Below, in pieces: positions 23,549 through 32,013 of a stretch of 64,000 nucleotides of DNA. This DNA is from VAXT01 sp964591295 (lineage in GTDB: Bacteria > Actinomycetota > Thermoleophilia > Gaiellales > Gaiellaceae). Both the position numbers and the translations under genes were made by a program. The notes under the pieces are model-generated. The model saw only the letters and a program-made list of their open reading frames with translations, was not told where the DNA came from and ran no database searches. Every line of letters starts with the position of its first letter. The stretch's first letter is position 1. Location: NCBI GenBank assembly GCA_964591295.1, contig CAZQAG010000006.1, positions 10,230 to 74,229 on the forward strand. Direction: 5' to 3'.

Positions 23549-24336
23549 TGGCAAGGAGGAAACCAGGCCGGCGCGAGGAGATCCTGAAGCTCATGCTCTA
23601 CCCGCTCGACTGGCTGGAAGAGCGTTCCGGGCTCGTCGGCGGCGTCAAAGCCTTCCTTTTCCGCAAGGTCCCCGGAGACATCAGCTGGGGCCACACGCTC
23701 GGCTCGGCCTCGCTCACCGCCTTCATCGTCCAGGCGGTCACGGGCGTGATCCTGGCCATGTACTACAAGCCGGATCCGAACTCGGCATACGAGTCGATTC
23801 GCTACATCACCGACGACCTCACGTTCGGGTGGCTCGTCCGGGGAATGCACCGGTGGGGCGCGAGCGTCTTCATCATCCTGCTCTTCCTGCACATGGGTCG
23901 CGTCTTCCTCTACGGCGCCTACAAGTACCCGCGTGAGCTGAACTGGATCGTCGGCGTCCTGATCCTCGTGCTCGGGATGATGGAGGGCTTTTTCGGATAC
24001 CTCCTGCCGTGGGACGAGACCGCGTACTGGGCGACGGTCGTCGGGGTCAACCTGCAGGCGACCGGGCCGTTCGTGGGGCCTTTCCTCGGTCAGGTTCTCC
24101 AGGGAGGGGCTGAGATCGGCCCGGAGACCCTCGCGCGGTTCTACGCGCTGCACATGCTCGTCTTACCGGGCGCGCTCGCCGGGTTGATCATCCTGCACCT
24201 GTACCTCGTCGTGCGCCTCGGCGTGACTTCGCCGCCATGGTCGCCGACGGCCGCCGGCCGTCCGCGCCCGGGGCCGCCGCCTCCGCCGCGCAAAGGACTG
24301 GTCGAGCCCGGCTCACGGGGGAAGCGCAAGCGATGA
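23548..24336 (+). CDS. qcrB: Cytochrome b N-terminal (b6-like) subunit of menaquinol:cytochrome c reductase
   Basis: A 262-residue protein containing only the four-helix haem-binding half of cytochrome b. Haem ligands are His101/His202 and His115/His217. The second pair is spaced one residue wider than in classical bc1 complexes, as in b6-type proteins. The motif WGHTLGSASLTAFIVQ starts the first helix, and GYLLPWDE lies in the Qo region. The C-terminal half of cytochrome b is encoded by the next gene, so cytochrome b is split. The stop overlaps qcrC (ATGA). Confidence 0.92.
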   Translation: MARRKPGRREEILKLMLYPLDWLEERSGLVGGVKAFLFRKVPGDISWGHTLGSASLTAFIVQAVTGVILAMYYKPDPNSAYESIRYITDDLTFGWLVRGMHRWGASVFIILLFLHMGRVFLYGAYKYPRELNWIVGVLILVLGMMEGFFGYLLPWDETAYWATVVGVNLQATGPFVGPFLGQVLQGGAEIGPETLARFYALHMLVLPGALAGLIILHLYLVVRLGVTSPPWSPTAAGRPRPGPPPPPRKGLVEPGSRGKRKR

Positions 24337-25163
24337 ACAGGCGACTCGAGGAGCGGCGCGCCCAGCACCAGGCGTACAAGAAGGACGTCAAAGAGCGCGG
24401 GAAGCCGTTCTACCCGTACGCGATGTTCCACGACACGGTGATGAGCCTGTTCGTGGTCTGCTTGATCGTCGCGATGACCGTCGTCTGGAAGTTCACGGCC
24501 GACGAAGCGTCCGAGCCCGAGGGAGCGTCGAGCTCCGGCTGGTTCGGGAGGCTCTACGACGAGAAAGCCGATCCCGGGACGACGAGCTTCACTCCACGGC
24601 CCGACTGGTACTTCTACTTCCTCTTCTACCTGCTTCGGATCTTCAAATGGCCCGACTCGGTCATCCTCGGCACGGTCGGCATCCCGACGATCGCCCTCGT
24701 GCTGTTGCTCGCGTTCCCGTTCCTTGACGTGCGCCGCGAGCGCCGGCCCCTGCGACGTCCCGTTGCGATGGTGGCTGCCGTGGTGACCGTGATCTCGATG
24801 GGGACGCTGAGCTGGCTGGGCGCGACGGCCAAGGAGCCGGGCGGGGATATCACCGTGGTGGAGGAATGGGCCAAGACGCAGGGCTTCGTCGGCAACACCG
24901 ATGCGGTCGAGGGCGCCACGATCTTTGCCAGGGTGGGCTGCCAGAACTGCCACACGTATCTCGGCTCGGGGGCAACGAACCTCGGGGCGCCGGATCTGTC
25001 CGATATCGGTGCGACTTCGAACCGCGGGGTCCAGGGTTTCGCGGACTACGTGGCCAACCCGGCGCAGTTCGGAAATAGGAACATGCCGGCTTTTGCCGAC
25101 CTCGGCGAAGACAACCTGCGCAAGCTCGGCACCTTTCTCCAGGAATCCAAGGGCCCTCAGTAA
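24333..25163 (+). CDS. qcrC: Cytochrome b subunit IV fused to a c-type cytochrome
   Basis: A 276-residue fusion. Residues about 30-165 are a subunit IV-like C-terminal half of cytochrome b with three helices and the Qo-site motif PDWYFYF (90-96, PEWY variant). Residues about 190-276 are a cytochrome c domain with CQNCH (203-207) and a likely axial methionine in NMPAFADL. The arrangement resembles the Bacillus QcrC subunit rather than the separate dihaem QcrC of mycobacteria. Starts at ATG 24333 inside the qcrB stop and overlaps ubiX (TAATG). Confidence 0.92.
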   Translation: MNRRLEERRAQHQAYKKDVKERGKPFYPYAMFHDTVMSLFVVCLIVAMTVVWKFTADEASEPEGASSSGWFGRLYDEKADPGTTSFTPRPDWYFYFLFYLLRIFKWPDSVILGTVGIPTIALVLLLAFPFLDVRRERRPLRRPVAMVAAVVTVISMGTLSWLGATAKEPGGDITVVEEWAKTQGFVGNTDAVEGATIFARVGCQNCHTYLGSGATNLGAPDLSDIGATSNRGVQGFADYVANPAQFGNRNMPAFADLGEDNLRKLGTFLQESKGPQ

Positions 25164-25753
25164 TGCGTGTCTTCCTCGGGATCACCGGCGCGTCCGGAGG
25201 GCCGTATGCCGCGCGCCTTGTCGACGCCCTGGCGGCCGCCGAGTACGAGGTCGGGATCAGCGCCTCCGCTGCGGGAGTCCAAGTGCTCGCCACGGAGCTG
25301 TACGGCGATCCGCGGCTCCCGCGGGACGAGGTGCTCGCGCGCTTCACGGAGCGTGCAGGCGCGGCGGCCACGGTCTACGACCCGCACGACTACTCGGCGC
25401 CGTACGCGAGCGGGTCGGCGCCCGTCGACGGCTACGTCGTCTGTCCCTGCTCGATGGCGACAGCGGGCACGATCGCGACGGGCGGCGAGGCGAACCTCAT
25501 CCACCGGGCCGCCGGTGTCGCGCTCAAGGAGGGGCGGAAGCTCGTCCTCGTCCCCCGCGAGACGCCGCTCTCGACGATCCATCTCGAGAACCTGCTGAAG
25601 CTGCGGCAGGCCGGGGCGGTCATCCTCTTCGCAGCTCCGGGCTTCTACCACGGCGCCGAGACGATCGACGATCTCGTCGACTTCGTAGCCGGGCGCTGCC
25701 TCGCCCAACTCGGCCTCGACACGACCCTCGTCAAACCGTGGGGCGACGAATGA
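25163..25753 (+). CDS. ubiX: Flavin prenyltransferase UbiX
   Basis: A 196-residue enzyme that makes prenylated FMN for UbiD decarboxylases. The FMN-binding beginning FLGITGASGGPYAARL, the PCSMATAGTIATG segment and VLVPRETPLSTIHLENLLKL (prenyl-phosphate site) are all present. Its client is presumably the UbiD encoded at 21079. Overlaps the qcrC stop by one base. Confidence 0.95.
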   Translation: MRVFLGITGASGGPYAARLVDALAAAEYEVGISASAAGVQVLATELYGDPRLPRDEVLARFTERAGAAATVYDPHDYSAPYASGSAPVDGYVVCPCSMATAGTIATGGEANLIHRAAGVALKEGRKLVLVPRETPLSTIHLENLLKLRQAGAVILFAAPGFYHGAETIDDLVDFVAGRCLAQLGLDTTLVKPWGDE

Positions 25754-25770
25754 GCCATGTCCAACACCCC

Positions 25771-25797
25771 CCTGTCCGGCGTCTGACACCGGACAGG
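25771..25797. repeat. Intergenic palindromic repeat between ubiX and ubiE, copy 1
   Basis: CCTGTCCGG and CCGGACAGG form a 9-bp perfect stem around CGTCTGACA, which itself pairs over three more positions. The TCTGAC/GTCAGA core places it in the same family as the repeats at 3791 and 25860. Confidence 0.65.
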
Positions 25798-25859
25798 GCC
25801 TCGATGGACAGTTGCAACCGCGTAGCCAAGCGGGTCGCGGGCCAGAACAGACATGACTT

Positions 25860-25884
25860 GGTGTCAGACACCGGACATGTCCGG
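25860..25884. repeat. Intergenic palindromic repeat between ubiX and ubiE, copy 2
   Basis: GGTGTC-A-GACACC (25860-25872) is a perfect palindrome and overlaps a second perfect palindrome CCGGACATGTCCGG (25871-25884). It lies 9 nt before the ubiE start. It could act in regulation, but its similarity to repeats elsewhere suggests a dispersed repeat family. Confidence 0.65.
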
Positions 25885-25892
25885 TGGTTGGC

Positions 25893-26576
25893 GTGACGAC
25901 GCAGACCGGGACGCTGCCGCCCGAGGGGGTCCGGCGCATGTTCGACCGGATCGCGCCGGTCTACGACTCGATGAACCGGCTCATGACCGCCGGGCTCGAT
26001 CGCCGCTGGCGGGAGGAGACCGCCGGCGCCGTCGTGCGCCCGGGTGACCGGGTGCTCGACGCATGCTGCGGAACCGGGGACCTCGCGATTGCCGCGGCGA
26101 GGGCAGGAGGCAAGGTCACGGGCCTCGACTTCTCCGAGCCGATGCTCGCCCGCGCGCGCGCGAAGAATCCGGAGGTCGAATGGGTCTCGGGCGACGCCCT
26201 TGCGCTCCCATTCGCCGACGGCTCGTTCGACGCTGCGACGGTTGGGTTCGGTGTCCGCAACCTCGACGACCTCGAGCGCGGGCTCGCGGAGCTCAGGCGC
26301 GTCCTCAAGCCGAGCGGGCGGCTGGCGATCCTCGAGATCGCGCGACCGAAGGGCCTCGTTGCTCCCTTCTATCGATTCTGGTTCGACGGCGTGATCCCGC
26401 TCGCGGGCAAGGTCCTGCCCGGCGGCTCGGCCTATTCGTACCTGCCCGCAAGCGTGCGCCGGTTCCCGGCGCCCGAGGGCCTGGCGAAGCTGCTCGACGA
26501 GGCCGGCTTCGACGAGATCCGTTGGCGCCTCCATGCCGGGGGGATCGTCGCCCTGCATACGGGGACGGCGCGATGA
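25893..26576 (+). CDS. menG: Demethylmenaquinone methyltransferase (UbiE/MenG)
   Basis: A 227-residue SAM-dependent methyltransferase performing the last step of menaquinone synthesis. The UbiE/COQ5 signature is clear: VRRMFDRIAPVYDSMNRLMT, motif I VLDACCGTGDLAIAAAR and VGFGVRNLDDLERGLAEL. GTG 25893 is chosen; another GTG at 25884 lies within the palindromic repeat. The stop overlaps the polyprenyl synthase start (ATGA). Confidence 0.94.
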   Translation: MTTQTGTLPPEGVRRMFDRIAPVYDSMNRLMTAGLDRRWREETAGAVVRPGDRVLDACCGTGDLAIAAARAGGKVTGLDFSEPMLARARAKNPEVEWVSGDALALPFADGSFDAATVGFGVRNLDDLERGLAELRRVLKPSGRLAILEIARPKGLVAPFYRFWFDGVIPLAGKVLPGGSAYSYLPASVRRFPAPEGLAKLLDEAGFDEIRWRLHAGGIVALHTGTAR

Positions 26577-27484
26577 GCGCGATTGCAACCGTGCGCGCGG
26601 CGCCGGGCCTCGACGCCTACCTCGACCGGCTCGAGGACAAGCTCGCCGAGGCAGTTGCCGCCAGGCCGGGGCTCGTCGCCGAGATCGGGAGCGAGGCGCT
26701 CTCCTCCGGCGGGAAGCGGCTGCGTCCCTTGCTCGTCTTCCTCACGGCGCCCCAGGAGGACGATCCACCGCTGGCGGCGGGCGTCGCGATCGAGCTCGTC
26801 CACATGGCGAGCCTCGTCCACGACGATCTGATCGACGGCGCCGAGCTTCGGCGCGGGCGCGCCTCGGTGTGGTCCGCGTACGGGCCCGAGGCCGCGAGTG
26901 CAGGAGGCGTCTACCTCTTCGCCCGCGCCTTCGCCGAGCTCGCCGAGACCGGCGACGCCGAGGGGGTCGGCATCCTTGCCGACTCCGCGCTCGCCCTCGT
27001 GCGCGGCGAGGCGCTCGAGCGGGGACAGCGGCGTCGGCCCGACACGACCGTCGAGGAATACCTGGAACGCTGCGCGTTCAAGACCGCCAAACTCTTCGAG
27101 GCGGCCTGCCTGCTCGGGAGTCGACGCGCCGAGCTCGGAGCGTTCGGCCTCGCGCTCGGCATCGCCTTCCAGATCATCGACGACTGCCTCGACTGCGCAG
27201 GCCAGACGGTCGAGACCGGGAAGATCGCCGGCACCGATCTGCGCGAGGGAATCCCGACGCTGCCGCTTCTGCTCGCCGCGCAGGAGGACGAGGTCGTGCG
27301 CCGCGCGCTTGCCGGCGGCTCGCTCGAGGGAGCTCTTCTCCGTGTCGCAGCAAGTGGTGCGATCGAGGAGGCGCAAGAGGTCGCCCGCGGCTACGCCGAG
27401 CAGGCCCGCGCGTGCCTCGACGGGGTCGAATCGCGTGACGAGCTGGACGCGATCGCGGACGCGGTCGTGGAGCGCACGGCGTGA
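26573..27484 (+). CDS. Polyprenyl diphosphate synthase (menaquinone side chain)
   Basis: A 303-residue trans-isoprenyl diphosphate synthase. The first Asp-rich motif is DDLID in LVHMASLVHDDLIDGA, preceded by GGKRLRPLLVF; the second is IIDDCLDCAG. Chain length cannot be read safely, but its place between menG and mqnE points to the menaquinone side chain. It overlaps menG (ATGA) upstream and mqnE (GTGA) downstream. Confidence 0.92.
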   Translation: MSAIATVRAAPGLDAYLDRLEDKLAEAVAARPGLVAEIGSEALSSGGKRLRPLLVFLTAPQEDDPPLAAGVAIELVHMASLVHDDLIDGAELRRGRASVWSAYGPEAASAGGVYLFARAFAELAETGDAEGVGILADSALALVRGEALERGQRRRPDTTVEEYLERCAFKTAKLFEAACLLGSRRAELGAFGLALGIAFQIIDDCLDCAGQTVETGKIAGTDLREGIPTLPLLLAAQEDEVVRRALAGGSLEGALLRVAASGAIEEAQEVARGYAEQARACLDGVESRDELDAIADAVVERTA

Positions 27485-28590
27485 TGGCAGTCCTAGTCCG
27501 CACCTCCACGCTCGAGCCGATCCGCGAGAAGGTGGAAGCCGGCCGGCGGCTGGACCTCGAAGACGGCCTCGCGCTCATGGAGTCCGATGACCTCCTCGGC
27601 CTCGGGGAGCTCGCCGACCTCGCGCGGCGACAACGGGGCGGCAACGACGAGGTCTACTTCGTCCAGAACCTGTACTTGAACCAGACGAACGTCTGCCGCG
27701 TGAAGTGCAAGTTCTGCGCTTTCGCTGTCACGCAGAAGCAGGAGGGCGCCTACACCTACACGGCCGAGGAGCTGGTCGAGGACGCGCTACGGCAGCGCGA
27801 GCTGACCGGGTTCACCGAGATCCACATGGTCGGCGGCGAGAGCCCGCACGTGGACTTCTCGTACTACGTCGAGATCGTCCGCCAGCTGCACGAGGCGATG
27901 CCGGACGTGCACCTGAAGCTCTTCACCGCGAGCGAGATCCACCACATGACGAAGCTCTCCGGGCTGACGCACGAGGAGGTCCTGCGCGAGCTGCGCGACG
28001 TGGGCCTCGGCTCGCTGCCGGGCGGCGGCGCCGAGGTCTTCGCCGACCGGGTCCGGCGCCTCGTCGCGCCCGGCAAGGAGCACCCCGACAACTGGTTCCA
28101 CGTCCACCGCACGGCGCACGCGCTCGGCATCCCCACGCACTGCACGATCCTCTACGGCCACGTCGAGACCTACGAGGAGCGTGTCGACCATCTCCTCCGG
28201 CTCCGGGAGCTCCAGGACGAGACCGGCGGGTTCCTCGCCTTCATCCCGCTCGCATTTCACCCGGAGAACACGGTCTTCGAGAAGCGGGGCTGGAAGCACA
28301 CGGCCGGCTCGGACGACCTGAAGATGATCGCGGTCGCGCGCCTCCTGCTCGACAACGTCCCGAACGTGAAGGCCTACTGGATCATGATGGGCCTGCCGCT
28401 GACGCAGATCGCGCTCCACTTCGGCGCGAACGACGTCCAGGGCACCGTCGTGCGCGAGGAAATCTTCCATGCCGCAGGCGCCGAGACAGAGACCGAGCAG
28501 AAGATCGACGAGCTCGTTCGCGTCGTGCAGGAGGCGGGACGCATCCCGGTGCAGCGGGACACGTTGTACAACGAGATCCGCAGGTGGTAG
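27481..28590 (+). CDS. mqnE: Aminofutalosine synthase MqnE
   Basis: A 369-residue radical SAM enzyme that joins SAM and the chorismate-derived enolpyruvyl benzoate in the futalosine pathway. The iron-sulfur cluster motif is Cys72, Cys76, Cys79 in CRVKCKFCAF, followed by the family sequence VTQKQEGAYTYT; TASEIHHMTKLSG and the C-terminal GTVVREEIFHAAG are typical of MqnE rather than MqnC. Starts GTG 27481 (next codon ATG), overlapping the synthase gene. Confidence 0.94.
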   Translation: MMAVLVRTSTLEPIREKVEAGRRLDLEDGLALMESDDLLGLGELADLARRQRGGNDEVYFVQNLYLNQTNVCRVKCKFCAFAVTQKQEGAYTYTAEELVEDALRQRELTGFTEIHMVGGESPHVDFSYYVEIVRQLHEAMPDVHLKLFTASEIHHMTKLSGLTHEEVLRELRDVGLGSLPGGGAEVFADRVRRLVAPGKEHPDNWFHVHRTAHALGIPTHCTILYGHVETYEERVDHLLRLRELQDETGGFLAFIPLAFHPENTVFEKRGWKHTAGSDDLKMIAVARLLLDNVPNVKAYWIMMGLPLTQIALHFGANDVQGTVVREEIFHAAGAETETEQKIDELVRVVQEAGRIPVQRDTLYNEIRRW

Positions 28591-28595
28591 AGAAC

Positions 28596-29420
28596 GTGCA
28601 CGACGCTGCCAATGCGCCCGGTGCCAGGCTTCAGCCTGGCACCGGCTCGGCATCCATCCTCAAACTCGGCCGCATCAGCTACGTGAACATGGCGCCGGTC
28701 TTCCACCGGCTCGACGCCGAGGTGGAGGAGGTCACAGGCGTTCCGACCGAGCTCGCGCGGGCCCTGCTCGCCGGCGAGGTCGACGTGGCGCCGATTCCGT
28801 CGATCGAATGGGCGCGGAACGCCGATCGCCTGAAGCTCCTCCCGCGGCTCTGCGTCTCCTCAGAGGGCGCGGTCGACTCGATCCAGCTCGTCTCCTCGTT
28901 GCCGCTCGAGCGCATCCGGAGCGTCGCTGTCACGCCGGAAAGCGCGACCTCCGTCGTGCTCGCGCGGGTCCTGCTACCCGAGGCCGAGCAGGTTCCGTTT
29001 GAGGAAGAGGCGGACGGCAAGCTCTTGATCGGGGATGCGGCGCTGCGCAGCGCCTTCGAGGATCCGACCCCGCACCATGACCTCGGCCGGATGTGGACCG
29101 ACCGCACCGGGCTGCCGATGGTCTTCGCCGTCTGGGCGACGCTCGATCCGCCGCCGGACGGGATCAACGAGCTGGAGGACGCCCTCGTCGCGTCCGTGCG
29201 CCAGGCCCGCGCCGAGCCGGGTGTGCTTGCGCGCGAGGCAAGCGAGCGCTACGGGTACCCGCCGGGCTTCCTCGCGCGCTACTTCGAGAAGCTGCGCTAC
29301 CGGTTCGGCCCGCGCGAGCGCGCCGGGCTCTTCACGTTCATGGAGCTGGCGCGCGATGCCGGCCAGCTCGACCGGATCCCGGACCTCCGCTTCGTCCAGG
29401 GCGAGGTGGTGCCCGCATGA
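28596..29420 (+). CDS. mqnA: Chorismate dehydratase MqnA
   Basis: About 274 residues of the MqnA/MqnD fold. It dehydrates chorismate to 3-[(1-carboxyvinyl)oxy]benzoate, the first step of the futalosine pathway. The conserved beginning LGRISYVNMAPVFHRL is preceded by about 25 extra residues. That extension contains a 12-bp palindromic repeat (28618-28645) read as GARLQPGTG. No ATG or GTG lies closer to the conserved start; GTG 28584 is an alternative. Other signatures are VDVAPIPSIEWAR, LLIGDAAL and DLGRMW. Overlaps mqnC (ATGA). Confidence 0.88.
   Translation: MHDAANAPGARLQPGTGSASILKLGRISYVNMAPVFHRLDAEVEEVTGVPTELARALLAGEVDVAPIPSIEWARNADRLKLLPRLCVSSEGAVDSIQLVSSLPLERIRSVAVTPESATSVVLARVLLPEAEQVPFEEEADGKLLIGDAALRSAFEDPTPHHDLGRMWTDRTGLPMVFAVWATLDPPPDGINELEDALVASVRQARAEPGVLAREASERYGYPPGFLARYFEKLRYRFGPRERAGLFTFMELARDAGQLDRIPDLRFVQGEVVPA
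28618..28645. repeat. Palindromic repeat inside the 5' coding region of mqnA
   Basis: CCGGTGCCAGGC and GCCTGGCACCGG form a perfect 12-bp stem with a TTCA loop. It sits immediately before the conserved MqnA start region and resembles intergenic repeats elsewhere in the window. Confidence 0.65.
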
Positions 29421-30496
29421 GCGTCGCCGATGTCCTCGACAAGGCTCTCTCCGGGGAGCGGATCTCGGACGCCGAGGCGCTGACACTTCTCGAGTCGAAG
29501 GACTTGGTGGCGATCGGCAAGGCGGCCGAGGCGCTTCGCGGACGACGCACCGACCCCGGCCGGATCACGTTCATCATCGACCGGAACGTCAACTACACGA
29601 ACGTCTGCGTCACCGACTGCGACTTCTGCGCCTTCTACCGCCGGCCGGGCGACCGCGCCGAGGGCTACCTGCTCCCGAAGACGGTCATCTTCAAGAAGAT
29701 CGAGGAGACGCTCGCGATCGGTGGCACCGGTGTCCTCATGCAGGGCGGGCACCACCCCGATCTCGCGGTGGACTACTACGAAGACCTCTTCCGCTCGATC
29801 AAGGAGCGCTACCCGATCCACCTGCACGCGCTCTCCCCGCCGGAGATCCAGCACATCGCACGCCGCTCGAAGCTCGGCATCCCACAGACGCTCACGCGTC
29901 TCCGCGACTCGGGCCTCGACTCGATCCCCGGCGGCGGGGCCGAGATCCTCGTCGACCGCGTCCGCGACGTGATCGCGCCGAAGAAGACACGCTCCGCCGA
30001 CTGGCTGAACGTCATGCGCCACGCTCACCGGCTGGGAATGTCGACGACTGCGACGATGATGTACGGCCACGTCGAGACCCTCGCCGAGCGAATCGAGCAC
30101 ATGCGTCGCATCCGAGAGCTCCAGGACGAGACCCGCGGCTTCCGCGCCTTCATCTCGTGGACGTTCCAGCCGCAGGGCACCCGCCTTGCTCCGCTCGTCA
30201 CGCATCACCCGACCTCGCTCGAGTACCTGCTCACGCAGGCGGTGAGCCGGATCTACCTCGACAACGTCGACCACATCCAGTCGTCCTGGGTGACGCAGGG
30301 AATGAAGGTTGGCCAGGTCGCCCTCGGCTTCGGCGCCGACGACCTCGGCTCGGTGATGATCGAGGAGAACGTCGTCTCGGCGGCCGGAACTACGCATCGC
30401 GCGTCGACGGACGACTTCATCCGCGCGATCAAGGCCCTTGGCAAGACCCCGGTGCAGAGAGACACGCTGTACCGGGACGTCCGCACCTGGAACTAG
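29417..30496 (+). CDS. mqnC: Cyclic dehypoxanthinyl futalosine synthase MqnC
   Basis: A 359-residue radical SAM enzyme cyclising dehypoxanthinyl futalosine. The cluster motif is Cys64, Cys68, Cys71 in CVTDCDFCAFYRRPG; the stretch GYLLPKTVIFKKIEETLAIGG-like region, MQGGHHPDL and WTFQPQGT are typical MqnC. With MqnE and MqnA this gives three of the five classical mqn genes; MqnB (hydrolase) and MqnD are not in the window. Overlaps mqnA by 4 nt. Confidence 0.94.
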   Translation: MSVADVLDKALSGERISDAEALTLLESKDLVAIGKAAEALRGRRTDPGRITFIIDRNVNYTNVCVTDCDFCAFYRRPGDRAEGYLLPKTVIFKKIEETLAIGGTGVLMQGGHHPDLAVDYYEDLFRSIKERYPIHLHALSPPEIQHIARRSKLGIPQTLTRLRDSGLDSIPGGGAEILVDRVRDVIAPKKTRSADWLNVMRHAHRLGMSTTATMMYGHVETLAERIEHMRRIRELQDETRGFRAFISWTFQPQGTRLAPLVTHHPTSLEYLLTQAVSRIYLDNVDHIQSSWVTQGMKVGQVALGFGADDLGSVMIEENVVSAAGTTHRASTDDFIRAIKALGKTPVQRDTLYRDVRTWN

Positions 30497-30539
30497 CTCC
30501 ACCTTCGCGATACGCTCCTCTTTGGACGGAGGAGATCGT

Positions 30540-31994
30540 CTGAGATACGTGCTCGCTTTGCTGCTAATGGTTGTCGTCGTCGCCCTCGCGGCAGCCAACA
30601 GCGGAGCGGCTCCCGCCAGAGACTCAGCCGACCCGGCGCAGGGGTTCCAGTACGACTCAGCAATCGCTTTCAACGGTGCGATCCCGCTTGTCGTGTGGAC
30701 AGACGCGCGGCGTGCGTCGACATTCGAATTCGCCGGGAGCGCCGCCGGCGCCTCGCCTCTTCTCCCGCCGCCACCGCCTCTACCGCCGCCCAAGCGTGTG
30801 TACGGGACTCGTTTGGGCCGACTGGGGAACGTGATCGACCCAGGCGGAATCGTCATCTCGAAGGAAGCCCTGAGTGTTGACGATCCCGCAGTGACGGCCG
30901 GCGGGATGCGCTTTTTCGTCGCGTGGTCCGACTGGAGGAATGGCCGCTCCGAGATCTACGGCTCGCGAGTCACGCGAACGGGTGCGGTCCTGGATCCGCC
31001 TGGAATCCCGATCGCGACGGCGATCCAGGGTCAGACTCCAGCGGTCGCGTATGACGGTGCGAACTACCTCGTCGTGTGGGTCGGCGTCGAGCCTGGTTGG
31101 TTTGACGGACACATCTACGGCGCGCGAGTGACGGCCGCCGGAGTGGTTCTTGATCCCGCGGGCATCCCGATCTCGACAGCAAAGGGCCGGCACGCTGCAC
31201 TTGCGTTCGACGGCAGGAACTACCTCGTCGTCTGGGCCGCGCGGAGCGGACAGCGCTCCGATGTCTTCGCTGCTCGGGTGAGCCCCGCCGGGACTGTTCT
31301 GGATTCGAGCCCGATCCTGATCTCGACAGCGGCCGGTTACGTCCAGCCGACTGTGGCTTTCGCCGGGGCGAACTACCTCGTCGCTTGGGAGGACAACCGA
31401 AGTGGCGACTGGCAGATCTACGCGACGCGGGTAAGCCCTGCTGGGGGCATCCTGGACCCGGATGGGATCGCGATCTCCACCGCAGTCAACCCAGCCGTCG
31501 CGTCGGACGGCACGAACTTCCTCGTCGTCTGGGAGGACGGGCGCTCCGGGTGGCGCGGCATCCACGGCGCCCGCGTCACCCCGGGCGGGCTCGTTCAGGA
31601 TCCGGCCGGGATCGCGATCTCAACCGGCCAGCTAGGCAACGCCAGCGTGCCGGCACTTGCCTTCGACGGACAGAATTACGTCGTTACGTGGAGCGACGGT
31701 CGTTCGGGCGGCCTGGATGTCTACGGCGCTCGTGTAACCCGTGCGGGGAGAGTCCTCGATCCAACCGGGCGACTCCTCTCGACCGCGCCGTCTGTCGTCC
31801 TTTGCCACGTACCAAAGGTCGTCGGCCTGGCTCTTCGGCGTGCACGTGTGCGCATCCGCAACGCCAACTGCTCGATCGGCCGCGTGCGCTCAAGGCGCTC
31901 GAAGCGTGTCCGACGCGTCGTTGCCCAGAGCCCGCGCGCCGGAGCAGAACGCTCGCGTGGCGCGAAGGTCGACCTCGTCGTCGGCCGCCGGTGA
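30540..31994 (+). CDS. Secreted repeat protein with C-terminal PASTA-like domain, copy 1
   Basis: A 484-residue exported protein. The signal peptide RYVLALLLMVVVVALAAANSGAAPA follows CTG 30540, which lies 4 nt behind a GGAGGAGA ribosome-binding site (30528-30535); GTG 30549 is too far from it for an ideal start. Then come about seven repeats of roughly 50 residues with the pattern NYLVVWxDxRxG-xx-IYGxRVTxxGxVLDPxGIPIST, probably a beta-propeller-like fold. A C-terminal PASTA-like domain of about 60 residues begins CHVPKVVGLALRRAR. A Pro-rich stretch (residues about 76-87) lies near the N-terminus. Function unknown. Confidence 0.72.
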   Translation: MRYVLALLLMVVVVALAAANSGAAPARDSADPAQGFQYDSAIAFNGAIPLVVWTDARRASTFEFAGSAAGASPLLPPPPPLPPPKRVYGTRLGRLGNVIDPGGIVISKEALSVDDPAVTAGGMRFFVAWSDWRNGRSEIYGSRVTRTGAVLDPPGIPIATAIQGQTPAVAYDGANYLVVWVGVEPGWFDGHIYGARVTAAGVVLDPAGIPISTAKGRHAALAFDGRNYLVVWAARSGQRSDVFAARVSPAGTVLDSSPILISTAAGYVQPTVAFAGANYLVAWEDNRSGDWQIYATRVSPAGGILDPDGIAISTAVNPAVASDGTNFLVVWEDGRSGWRGIHGARVTPGGLVQDPAGIAISTGQLGNASVPALAFDGQNYVVTWSDGRSGGLDVYGARVTRAGRVLDPTGRLLSTAPSVVLCHVPKVVGLALRRARVRIRNANCSIGRVRSRRSKRVRRVVAQSPRAGAERSRGAKVDLVVGRR

Positions 31995-32013
31995 TCCGGC
32001 GGAGGGAGCCCTC

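Noticed and set aside
25753..25892. Possible riboswitch or small RNA between ubiX and menG
   Set aside because: The structure is fully explained by two palindromic repeats that resemble others in the window; no known riboswitch core was recognised.
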